A DNA stretch of 5,487 nucleotides, taken from contig CANHGF010000194.1 of assembly GCA_947460065.1 (NCBI GenBank), positions 1 through 5,487 of the forward strand, written 5' to 3'. The DNA is from Comamonadaceae bacterium (GTDB taxonomy: Bacteria; Pseudomonadota; Gammaproteobacteria; Burkholderiales; Burkholderiaceae_C). This document shows positions 1-5,487 of the stretch, in pieces. The stretch's first letter is position 1, and every line of letters starts with the position of its first letter. The notes below the pieces were generated by a model that saw nothing but the letters and a program-made list of their open reading frames with translations, had not been told where the DNA came from and ran no database searches. Position numbers and translations under genes: made by a program.

Positions 1-140
1 GCTTCGGGAAAGAGATGTGGGTCGGTCGGTTTGAATGAGTTGACCCGAACGATATGGACCGCGCGGCTGGCATGAAGATATGCATGGTTGTCCAAGGTGG
101 CGCCCTTCGCTTGTCTTCGAGCTACCGCCGTGGTGGTCAT
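1..140 (-). CDS. Possible 5' part of an unidentified ORF leaving the left edge
   Basis: On the minus strand an ATG at 140-138 opens a reading frame that stays open to base 1, giving 46 codons. It begins MTTTAVARRQ and continues through a region containing HAYLHASRAVHIVRVNSF. I do not recognise the protein, and I see no signal peptide, membrane segment or known motif. Third positions are mixed rather than strongly G/C, unlike hemC and hemD, so it may be non-coding or acquired DNA. There is no good Shine-Dalgarno sequence before the ATG; only GAG lies nearby. The AT-rich stretch at 161-208 lies just upstream and could serve as its promoter. The plus-strand frames across the same bases close quickly (stops at 32-34, 36-38 and 73-75), so a gene running in from the left on that strand would end within about 75 bases. 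Confidence 0.25.
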   Translation of the reverse strand, partial: MTTTAVARRQAKGATLDNHAYLHASRAVHIVRVNSFKPTDPHLFPE

Positions 141-160
141 GTCAACTCGGGTCGCACTCT

Positions 161-208
161 CTTTACATTAGTTTACACTTTTCGGAAAGTTTAGTTTAGA
201 TAAGTAAG
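161..208. promoter_or_regulatory. AT-rich stretch with repeated TTTACA and TTAGTTTA motifs, possible promoter or operator
   Basis: Only 13 of these 48 bases are G or C, in otherwise GC-rich DNA. TTTACA occurs at 162-167 and again at 172-177, exactly one helical turn apart. TTAGTTTA occurs at 168-175 and 191-198, 23 bases apart, and the match extends to 9 of 10 bases. Reading plus, TTTACA at 172-177 with a 17-base spacer reaches TTTAGA at 195-200, a weak sigma-70-like pair that would point at the NTF2-like remnant. Reading minus, it lies just upstream of the possible ORF at 140-1. Tandem half-sites on one helix face suit a regulator-binding site, but I cannot name the regulator. Confidence 0.35.
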
Positions 209-217
209 CCCTCTTGC

Positions 218-421
218 GTGCTGCGGGGCAAGGGCAAAGTCCGCTTTTATTGGGCCCGCGTCCTCGAGTTTTTCCCAGATCTGAGGTTTACATTGCGGGA
301 AGCTTTGCTGGCGGTGGGTTCCATCACCCTGCTTTATGCCGGAGCTCACAGTCGCCCGGTGGCCGGGGCGATGCAATTCGTGCTGGGCGGCAAGGTCAGT
401 CGAGCCCAGGTCCACTGTGGA
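218..421 (+). pseudogene. Remnant of an NTF2/SnoaL-like protein (C-terminal half only)
   Basis: The frame starting at GTG 218 reads VLRGKGKVRFYW, then FFPDLRFTLREALLAVGSITLLY, then a VAGAMQF...GGKVSRAQVH segment. From memory of the family, this follows the second half of small SnoaL-like/NTF2-fold proteins: a 'RGK..LR.YW' helix, 'PDL.F.L', a 'V.S..L.Y..H.G..VAE...F' strand pair, and a final 'GKV.RA..HY' strand. Those proteins run roughly 110-150 residues, whereas only about 68 matching residues are present. The same frame has a TAG at 197-199, and no N-terminal half is visible in any frame upstream. After about 421 the frame runs on as the antisense of ppc to 784, so the natural stop also seems lost. 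I read it as a truncated, probably non-functional gene, convergent with ppc. It could instead be a short expressed ORF starting at GTG 218. The family match is by eye only. Confidence 0.5.
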
Positions 422-436
422 CGCTGTGCGGATCGT

Positions 437-3286
437 TCAGCCGGTGTTCCTCAGCCCCGCCGCAATCCCATTGATGCTGATATGGATGCCGCGCTGGGCG
501 CGCTCGTCGGCCTGGCCGGCGCGGTAGCGGCGTATCAGTTCGACCTGCAGATGGTGCAGGGGGTCGATGTAGGGGAAGCGGTGGCGCATCGAGCGCTGCA
601 GGGCCGGGTTGCCGGCCAGGCGCTGCTTGTCGCCGGTGATCAATTGCAGCGCCTCGACGGTGCGCTGCCATTCAGCCTCGATGGCCGAGAAAATTTTCTT
701 TCGCAGCCGGGCATCGTCGACCAAATCGGCGTATCGCGAAGCCAGGGCCAGGTCGCTCTTGGCCAGCACCATGTCCATATTTGAGAGCAGGGTGCGGAAG
801 AACGGCCATTGCTTGTACATTTTCTGCAGCAATGCCACAGTCTGCTTGCGCTGAGTGCTGTCTTGGCCCAGCAGGTCTTCGACCGCCGAGCCGAATCCGT
901 ACCAGCCTGGCAGCGCCAGACGGCACTGGCCCCAACTGAAGCTCCAGGGGATGGCGCGCAGGTCTTCGATTTTTTGCGAGGCCTTGCGCGAGGCTGGCCG
1001 CGATCCAATATTGAGTTCGGCGATCTCGCGTATGGGCGTGGCCTTGAAAAAATAGGTTTCAAAGTCTGGCGTCTCGTAGACCAGGGCGCGGTAGGCCTGC
1101 ATGCTGGCCTGCGACAGCCGGGCGGCGGTCTCCAGGAAGACCTTGGACGCTGGCCGCGTCGGTTGCAGCAAAGTGGCCTCCAGCGTGGCAGCCACCAGGG
1201 TTTCCAGGTTGCGTCGGCCGATTTCCGGGTTGGCGTATTTGGAGCCGATGACCTCGCCCTGCTCGGTCAGGCGAATCTGGCCGCGTACCGTGCCGGGCGG
1301 CTGAGCCAGGATGGCTTGGTAGCTGGGTCCGCCGCCGCGGCCGACCGTGCCCCCACGGCCGTGGAACAGGCGCAGCTGGATGTTGTGGGAGTTCGAGAGC
1401 TCATCGAACAGGGCCACCAGTGCGATCTCAGTGCGGTAGAGCTCCCAGTTGCTGGTGAAGATGCCACCGTCCTTGTTGCTGTCGGAGTAGCCCAGCATCA
1501 CCTCTTGTTCGGCGCCGCTGGCCTGCATCAGCTCCGAGATGCCGGGCAGAGCATAGAACTGGCGCATGATGCCGGCGGCATTGCGCAGGTCTTCGATCGT
1601 CTCGAACAGCGGCACCACGATCAGGTTCATGCGTGCCTGGCTCTGGCGCCTCGGCCCAGAGGGGCGCAGTACGCCGTGCAGCAAGCCGCATTCCTTCTGC
1701 AGCAGCATGACTTCCAGCAGGTCGCTGACTGCCTCGGTATGGCTGATGATGTAATGGCGTATGGCCTGCTCACCATAGCGCTGGCGCACATGGGCGGCGG
1801 CCTCGAAGATCGCCAGCTCCGAGTGCGCGAGCTCGCTGTAGGGGGCCTCGCGCAGCCGTACTGGGCGGGGGTCGGCCAGGAGCTGCAAGAGCAAGGACTG
1901 GCGCGCCGTTTCGTCCAGGGCCGCGTAGTCAGGCGCCAGGTCGGCCACTTTGAGCAGCTCGGCGATCACCTGCTCGTGCTTGTCCGAGCTTTGCCGCAGG
2001 TCCACCGTGGCCAGGTGAAAGCCGAATACCTCGACCGCCCGTATCAGGCCGTGCAGGCGCTGATCGGCCAGCGGTTTGGCATGGTGCGACAGCAGCGAGG
2101 CCTCGATGGTGCGCAGGTCGACCAGCAGCTCGTGCGCCTGGGCGTATGGGTTTTGGGGCGGCAGGGCATGGCGGGCCGCTTCGCCGCCGCTGAGCGCCTT
2201 GAGGGTGGCGGCCAGGCGCGCATAAATGCCGGTCAGGGCGCGGCGGTAGGGCTCGTCGAGCCGGTGCTCGTTGACGTCGGGCGACTGATCGGCCAGCTCT
2301 TGCATTGCGGGCGAGATTGGGGTCAGCAGGGCCGACATCGACAGCTCGCGCCCCAGCAGGTGCACCTCGGTGAGGTAGTGGCGCAGCGCCAGATCAGCCT
2401 GGCGCTCGAGCGCATAGGTCAGGGTCTGCGCGCTGACATGGGGGTTGCCGTCGCGGTCACCGCCTATCCACTGGCCCATGCGCAGGAAGTTGGCTACCGG
2501 GTGCTGCCCGAGCTCGCGCTCGAGGTTGGCGTAGATCTTGGGGATCTCGCGCAGGAAGGTGGCCTCGTAGTAGGACAGGGCGTTGTCGATTTCGTCGGCC
2601 ACCGTCAGCTTGGTAAAGCGCAGCAGCCGGGTCTGCCACAGCTGCATCACCCGTGCCCGCAGCTGCGTCTCGTTGGCTTCGAGTTCGCGCGGGGTCAGCG
2701 CATCGCGGGCGGCGTTGAAGGCGGCTGCCCGCAGCCGGATGTCTTCGCGAGAGGCCAGCAACTGCGCGATGTCGCGCTCGGCATCGAGGATGCTTTTGCG
2801 CTGTACCTCAGTCGGGTGCGCGGTGAGCACCGGCGCCACCAGGCTGTGGGCCAGGGTCTGCGAGATGGTGCGCGTGGACAGCCCGGCCCAGCGCAGGCGG
2901 GCCAGGGCCACCTCGATGCTGCCTTCCTGGGTATCGCCCTGGCGCTCATGGACGGCACGCCGGCGGATGTGGTGGCGGTCTTCGGCCAGGTTGGCCAGGT
3001 GGCTGAAATAGGTGAAGGCCCGGATCACGCTGACGGTCTGGTCGCCGCTGAGGCTTTTGAGCAGCTTTTTCAGGGCTTTGTCGGCCTCGTGATCGGCGTC
3101 GCGCCTAAAAGCCACCGACAGCTTGCGCACCTGCTCGACCAGGTCAAAGGCGGCTTGTCCTTCCTGTTCGCGGATCACATCGCCCAGGAGGCGGCCCAGC
3201 AGGCGAATGTCTTCCACCAGCGGGCGCTCGTTCTGGCGGCTGCGTGACGGTACTGCGCTGGTTCTGGTGGGGGCGGGGTGGTTCAT
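437..3286 (-). CDS. ppc: Phosphoenolpyruvate carboxylase
   Basis: This is a complete cytoplasmic enzyme of 949 residues that carboxylates phosphoenolpyruvate with bicarbonate to form oxaloacetate, replenishing the TCA cycle. Visible signatures in order are VLTAHPTE at 153-160, whose His157 matches the essential E. coli His138; GGDRDGNP at 275-282; [10 protein letters not shown] at 599-608; and the glycine-rich active-site loop [14 protein letters not shown] at 641-654, containing His642 and Arg650. The protein ends in NTG, as the family does. Residues matching the E. coli aspartate-inhibition site are present (Arg650, Lys843, Arg903, Asn947), so feedback inhibition by aspartate is likely. E. 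coli Ppc is 883 aa; the extra length here includes a polar N-terminal tail before [13 protein letters not shown]. The ATG at 3286 is the natural start, because the same frame has a TAG 24 bases upstream. No strong Shine-Dalgarno sequence precedes it. It is transcribed divergently from hemC, 77 bp away. Confidence 0.98.
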   Translation of the reverse strand: MNHPAPTRTSAVPSRSRQNERPLVEDIRLLGRLLGDVIREQEGQAAFDLVEQVRKLSVAFRRDADHEADKALKKLLKSLSGDQTVSVIRAFTYFSHLANLAEDRHHIRRRAVHERQGDTQEGSIEVALARLRWAGLSTRTISQTLAHSLVAPVLTAHPTEVQRKSILDAERDIAQLLASREDIRLRAAAFNAARDALTPRELEANETQLRARVMQLWQTRLLRFTKLTVADEIDNALSYYEATFLREIPKIYANLERELGQHPVANFLRMGQWIGGDRDGNPHVSAQTLTYALERQADLALRHYLTEVHLLGRELSMSALLTPISPAMQELADQSPDVNEHRLDEPYRRALTGIYARLAATLKALSGGEAARHALPPQNPYAQAHELLVDLRTIEASLLSHHAKPLADQRLHGLIRAVEVFGFHLATVDLRQSSDKHEQVIAELLKVADLAPDYAALDETARQSLLLQLLADPRPVRLREAPYSELAHSELAIFEAAAHVRQRYGEQAIRHYIISHTEAVSDLLEVMLLQKECGLLHGVLRPSGPRRQSQARMNLIVVPLFETIEDLRNAAGIMRQFYALPGISELMQASGAEQEVMLGYSDSNKDGGIFTSNWELYRTEIALVALFDELSNSHNIQLRLFHGRGGTVGRGGGPSYQAILAQPPGTVRGQIRLTEQGEVIGSKYANPEIGRRNLETLVAATLEATLLQPTRPASKVFLETAARLSQASMQAYRALVYETPDFETYFFKATPIREIAELNIGSRPASRKASQKIEDLRAIPWSFSWGQCRLALPGWYGFGSAVEDLLGQDSTQRKQTVALLQKMYKQWPFFRTLLSNMDMVLAKSDLALASRYADLVDDARLRKKIFSAIEAEWQRTVEALQLITGDKQRLAGNPALQRSMRHRFPYIDPLHHLQVELIRRYRAGQADERAQRGIHISINGIAAGLRNTG

Positions 3287-3300
3287 GGCAGGCGACGGAA

Positions 3301-3324
3301 ATACCCCATGCTAGCATCGGGTAT
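3301..3324. repeat. 24-bp near-perfect palindrome between ppc and hemC
   Basis: The perfect 10-bp palindrome ATGCTAGCAT (3308-3317) is flanked by complementary arms ATACCC (3301-3306) and GGGTAT (3319-3324). The only mismatch is the C/C pair at 3307 and 3318. It is centred 27 bases before the ppc start codon and 51 bases before the hemC start codon. It could be a dimeric repressor operator, a symmetric promoter serving both directions, or both. It has no T-run and lies between divergent starts, so a terminator is unlikely. Confidence 0.75.
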
Positions 3325-3336
3325 CGGCATCCAATT

Positions 3337-3356
3337 ACCACCGAGTTACCGGTGGT
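3337..3356 (+). promoter_or_regulatory. Hairpin over the hemC ribosome-binding region
   Basis: ACCACCG at 3337-3343 pairs perfectly with CGGTGGT at 3350-3356 around a 6-base loop, giving a 7-bp, mostly GC stem. The 3' arm includes GGTGG (3351-3355), the only Shine-Dalgarno-like bases at a suitable distance (8 bases) before the hemC ATG at 3364. If transcription starts near 3324 the hairpin lies within the leader and could hide the ribosome-binding site. The stem is seen directly; any control of translation is inference. Confidence 0.4.
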
Positions 3357-3363
3357 CCACCCT

Positions 3364-4335
3364 ATGTCCAGCCCTAAAAAAGTCGTCATCGCCACCCGTG
3401 AAAGCCGCCTCGCCCTTTGGCAGGCCGAACATGTCAAAGCCTTGCTGGAACAGCAACTGGGCTGGCAGGTCGAGCTTTTGGGCATGACCACCCAGGGCGA
3501 TCAGATCCTGGACCGCTCGCTCAGCAAGGTCGGTGGCAAGGGCCTGTTTGTCAAGGAGCTCGAAACCGCGCTGGCCGACGGACGGGCCGACTTGGCGGTG
3601 CATTCGCTCAAGGATGTGCCCATGGACTTGCCCGAAGGTTTTGCATTGGCCTGCGTGATGGAGCGTGAGGACCCGCGCGACGCCTTTGTGTCCAACCAAT
3701 TTGGCACGCTCGCTGACCTTCCAGCAGGTGCGGTGGTCGGCACCTCCAGCCTGCGCCGGCAGGTGCTGATCAGGGCCTTGCGCCCCGACCTGAAGATCAT
3801 GCCGCTGCGTGGCAATCTCGACACCCGTTTGCGCAAGCTTGACGAGGGCCATTACCAGGCCATCGTGCTGGCCGCCGCTGGTCTCAAACGCTTGGGTTTG
3901 GCCGCGCGCATCCGCTCGGTGTTCGAAGAAACCGACATGCTGCCGGCGGCCGGCCAAGGCGCATTGGGCATCGAGGTGCGGGCCGATCGGCAGGACATGC
4001 TGGACGGCTTGGCCACGCTGGCCCACATGCCGAGCTGGCTGGCGGTGACGGCTGAGCGCTCGGTCTCGCGCGCCATGGGCGGGAGCTGCTCGATGCCGCT
4101 GGCTGCCTTCACCCGCGGTGCCGCCGCCGATGGTTTGCTGCGCCTGGATGCCGCCTGGGGTGACCCCGGCGATCTGGGCGATGAAGTGGTGCAGGCGGCG
4201 CCGCGGCCGTTGTCGCCGCTGGTGCGGGTCAGCGAGAGGGCCGTTGTAACCGATCAGGGCCAAGCCCGAGCCCTGGGTGAGCGGGTGGCCGCTTTGCTGC
4301 GCGCCGGCGGTGCCCAAGGCCTGCCTGTCCTTTGA
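3364..4335 (+). CDS. hemC: Hydroxymethylbilane synthase (porphobilinogen deaminase)
   Basis: This 323-residue cytoplasmic enzyme condenses four porphobilinogen molecules into linear hydroxymethylbilane using a covalently bound dipyrromethane cofactor. The N-terminus [15 protein letters not shown] (7-21) is the classic opening. Catalytic Asp84 lies in HSLKDVP (80-86), and Cys242, which anchors the cofactor, lies in GGSCSMP (239-245); both fall at the E. coli numbers. Substrate-binding arginines are seen in SSLRR (131, 132) and PLRGNLDTR (149, 155), with [11 protein letters not shown] at 194-204. The length is close to the usual 305-320. I chose ATG 3364 because the family begins here; the frame is open upstream to 3244, but that stretch runs into ppc and shows no family similarity. 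The start is preceded by a weak GGTGG within a hairpin. hemD follows after 43 bases, suggesting co-transcription. Confidence 0.98.
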   Translation: MSSPKKVVIATRESRLALWQAEHVKALLEQQLGWQVELLGMTTQGDQILDRSLSKVGGKGLFVKELETALADGRADLAVHSLKDVPMDLPEGFALACVMEREDPRDAFVSNQFGTLADLPAGAVVGTSSLRRQVLIRALRPDLKIMPLRGNLDTRLRKLDEGHYQAIVLAAAGLKRLGLAARIRSVFEETDMLPAAGQGALGIEVRADRQDMLDGLATLAHMPSWLAVTAERSVSRAMGGSCSMPLAAFTRGAAADGLLRLDAAWGDPGDLGDEVVQAAPRPLSPLVRVSERAVVTDQGQARALGERVAALLRAGGAQGLPVL

Positions 4336-4350
4336 GGCCCGCCCCTGTGG

Positions 4351-4365
4351 CAGCCGTCCCGGCTG
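4351..4365 (+). repeat. Small GC-rich hairpin between hemC and hemD
   Basis: CAGCCG (4351-4356) and CGGCTG (4360-4365) form a perfect 6-bp stem with a TCC loop, 13 bases before the hemD start. No T-run follows, so it is not a typical intrinsic terminator. It may be chance in GC-rich DNA, or a minor structure affecting message stability or hemD initiation. Confidence 0.35.
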
Positions 4366-4378
4366 ACCCGGCGACCTG

Positions 4379-5167
4379 ATGAAAACCACCGCTTGCGTCT
4401 TGGTCACCCGCCCGCTGGCCGACGCTCAGCGCTGGGTGGCTCAATTGCAGGGCGCTGGTCTGCCCGCTCTGGCCATGCCTTTGCTTGAGATCGCGCCGCT
4501 GTTGCCGCCCTCCGAGTTGGCTGCCTGGTGGCAGCGGCTGCCGCAGTATGCGGCGTTGATGTTCGTCAGTGGCAATGCGGTGGAGCATTTTTTTGAAGGC
4601 TGGTCTGGCCCCTGGCCGCCTGGCCTGCGCTGTCTGGCCCCCGGGCCGGGTACGGGAGCCAGGCTGCGCTCGCTGGGTCTGGCCGAATCCCTGATCGACG
4701 AGCCGGCTCGGGACGCTGAGCAGTTTGATTCCGAAGCGCTGTGGCAGGTCATCGGTCAGCGCCCTTGGGCCGGCCGTCAGGTCTTGCTGGTGCGTGGCAA
4801 CAGCACACATAACGTTAGCGCGCACAGTGATGGCGGGGCTGGCCGCAACTGGCTGGCCGAGCAGCTTGAACGCTGCGGTGCTGCGGTGTCATCGGTGGCG
4901 GTCTATGAGCGGCGTTCGCCGCAGTTTTCGAGCGAGCAGCATCAGCGCATCCTGGATGCCAGCCGGGACGGATCTCTGTGGCTGTTCAGCAGCTCGGAGG
5001 CGATTGCCCATTTACCGGTCGGGCTGGACTGGGGCGCGGCCCGCGCTCTGGCTACCCATCCGCGCATCGCGCAGGCTGCTCGAATGGCTGGGTTCGCGCA
5101 AGTGCTTCAATCCAGGCCTGCACTGCCTGAGGTGTTGGCCTCGATAAAATCGGCTTTCCATGAATGA
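4379..5167 (+). CDS. hemD: Uroporphyrinogen-III synthase
   Basis: This 262-residue cytoplasmic enzyme cyclises hydroxymethylbilane to uroporphyrinogen III while inverting ring D. The family varies greatly in sequence, so the assignment rests on its scattered motifs and on the position after hemC. These are VLVTRP (7-12), FVSGNAV (62-68), APGPGTG (87-93), FDSEAL (116-121), VLLVRG (135-140), GRNWLAEQL (155-163), VYERR (175-179), FSSSEA (203-208) and HPRIAQAA (227-234). Together they fit the two-lobed fold with the active site between lobes. A stretch at about 141-154, between VRG and GRNWLAEQL, is polar and may be a slightly enlarged loop. Length is normal for the family. The start ATG 4379 fits the usual beginning, but no clear Shine-Dalgarno sequence precedes it. 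The 3' end overlaps hemX by 8 bases, which points to translational coupling within a hemCDX operon. Confidence 0.95.
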   Translation: MKTTACVLVTRPLADAQRWVAQLQGAGLPALAMPLLEIAPLLPPSELAAWWQRLPQYAALMFVSGNAVEHFFEGWSGPWPPGLRCLAPGPGTGARLRSLGLAESLIDEPARDAEQFDSEALWQVIGQRPWAGRQVLLVRGNSTHNVSAHSDGGAGRNWLAEQLERCGAAVSSVAVYERRSPQFSSEQHQRILDASRDGSLWLFSSSEAIAHLPVGLDWGAARALATHPRIAQAARMAGFAQVLQSRPALPEVLASIKSAFHE

Positions 5168-5487
5168 GCCCGCGGCTTCGGCCCCTTCTTCCGCATCGAC
5201 GACAGGTCCATCGCAAGGCATGCCTGCGGCCGCAGCGGTGCCGCAAGACGCGGCCGATCTGCCGCCCCCCATCCAGGATCTGACGCCGACCGCCGACTGG
5301 TGGCAGTCCCGCTGGTGGGCCTGGCTGGTGCTGGCCCTGGCTGCGGCCGGTCTGGGCTTGGCGGTGCTGCTTTGGCAAAAGCTCAGCGGCATTCAGGAGG
5401 AGTTGGCACGCCGCAGCCAGGATACCGGGGCCCAGGCCGTCAGTGCCCGCACCATGGCCCAGCAGGCGCAGGAGACCGCCCGTGACA
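5160..5487 (+). CDS. hemX: HemX-like membrane protein, N-terminal part (cut by window end)
   Basis: An open frame from ATG 5160 runs off the right edge, giving 109 residues. Residues 1-45 are a Pro/Ala/Ser-rich, flexible cytoplasmic-type tail. A single hydrophobic segment follows at about 53-72 (WAWLVLALAAAGLGLAVLLW), preceded by Arg51 and followed by Lys74. From about 76 on the sequence is rich in Gln, Glu, Ala and Arg and looks like the start of a coiled coil. This is the architecture of HemX: disordered tail, one membrane anchor, then a periplasmic helical domain. HemX is often labelled a uroporphyrinogen-III C-methyltransferase homologue, but it lacks the methyltransferase fold and its role is unsettled. 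The position directly after hemD supports the name. The start overlaps hemD by 8 bases with no visible Shine-Dalgarno sequence, so coupled translation is likely. ATG 5220 is a possible alternative start. Confidence 0.85.
   Translation, partial: MNEPAASAPSSASTTGPSQGMPAAAAVPQDAADLPPPIQDLTPTADWWQSRWWAWLVLALAAAGLGLAVLLWQKLSGIQEELARRSQDTGAQAVSARTMAQQAQETARD

Larger units (their letters stand above)
3287..3363. promoter_or_regulatory. Divergent ppc/hemC promoter region
   Basis: These 77 bases separate the ppc start (minus) from the hemC start (plus) and must hold the promoters of both unless transcription enters from further away. The palindrome core at 3308-3317 contains TGCTAGCAT on each strand, resembling an extended -10 element (TGn followed by TAGCAT, 4 of 6 to TATAAT). 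Reading plus, the hexamer is at 3312-3317 and would give a hemC leader of about 40 bases. Reading minus, it is at 3313-3308 and would give a ppc leader of about 15 bases. I see no good -35 for hemC. On the ppc side a weak TTGGAT lies at 3334-3329 with a short 15-base spacer. The start sites are inferred, not observed. Confidence 0.5.

Noticed and set aside
177..190. ACTTT/AAAGT inverted repeat as a terminator
   Set aside because: The stem is only 5 weak A/T-rich pairs with a 4-base loop and has no proper T-run in either direction.
72..194. A 40-codon plus-strand ORF starting MKICMVVQGG
   Set aside because: No ribosome-binding site, no recognisable similarity, and it runs through the AT-rich stretch; length is within chance.
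422..784. Continuation of the NTF2-like frame to a 188-residue protein
   Set aside because: From about 422 on it is only the antisense of the ppc 3' end; the family resemblance stops at about residue 68.
809..3247. An 812-codon open frame on the plus strand opposite ppc
   Set aside because: It is wholly antisense to a conserved, complete ppc. Its translation is low-complexity-like (rich in G, Q, A, L, V) with no family signature. Long antisense frames are common opposite GC-rich genes with biased third positions.
3244..3363. Extended N-terminus for hemC from GTG 3244
   Set aside because: The added 40 residues overlap the ppc coding start and the shared promoter region, and the HemC family begins at the ATG at 3364.
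3346..4407. A 353-codon open frame on the minus strand opposite hemC
   Set aside because: It mirrors hemC, whose catalytic residues are all in place. The antisense product is rich in Q, H, G and R and matches nothing I recognise.
4229..4825. A 198-codon open frame on the minus strand opposite the hemC end and hemD
   Set aside because: Antisense shadow of hemC/hemD with no recognisable motifs.
1..5487. tRNA, rRNA, CRISPR array or insertion sequence ends
   Set aside because: I saw no cloverleaf, ribosomal RNA sequence, spaced repeats, transposase or terminal inverted repeats anywhere in the window.

Overview
The window looks like chromosomal housekeeping DNA from a GC-rich beta-proteobacterium, most likely Burkholderiales and plausibly near the Comamonadaceae. 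I base this on the protein sequences and on the arrangement of ppc divergent from a hemC-hemD-hemX cluster, which is familiar in that order. The assignment is recognition by eye, not a database result.

Left edge (1-436): about 430 bases with no intact gene. Bases 1-140 hold a possible 5' part of an unidentified minus-strand ORF that leaves the window. Bases 161-208 are strikingly AT-rich, with repeated TTTACA and TTAGTTTA motifs, and may be a promoter or operator. Bases 218-421 encode a stretch that reads like the C-terminal half of an NTF2/SnoaL-like protein with no N-terminal half, so it is probably a gene remnant. It lies tail to tail with ppc.

Centre (437-3286, minus): a complete phosphoenolpyruvate carboxylase (ppc, 949 aa) with its catalytic and allosteric residues in place. 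Bases 3287-3363 are a 77-bp divergent intergenic region shared by ppc and hemC. It carries a 24-bp near-perfect palindrome whose core reads as the same extended -10-like sequence on both strands, and a hairpin covering the purine-rich bases before the hemC start.

Right (3364-5487, plus): hemC (hydroxymethylbilane synthase), hemD (uroporphyrinogen-III synthase) and the start of hemX, closely packed and probably one operon. HemC polymerises four porphobilinogen molecules into hydroxymethylbilane. HemD closes this with D-ring inversion to uroporphyrinogen III, the branch point to heme, siroheme and corrinoids. HemX is a membrane-anchored protein that commonly accompanies them. Ppc supplies oxaloacetate to the TCA cycle, so the pair joins anaplerosis to tetrapyrrole synthesis, though any functional link is inference.

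I found no convincing new biological system. The points most worth a second look are the symmetric ppc/hemC promoter region, the hairpin before hemC, and the rearranged left edge.
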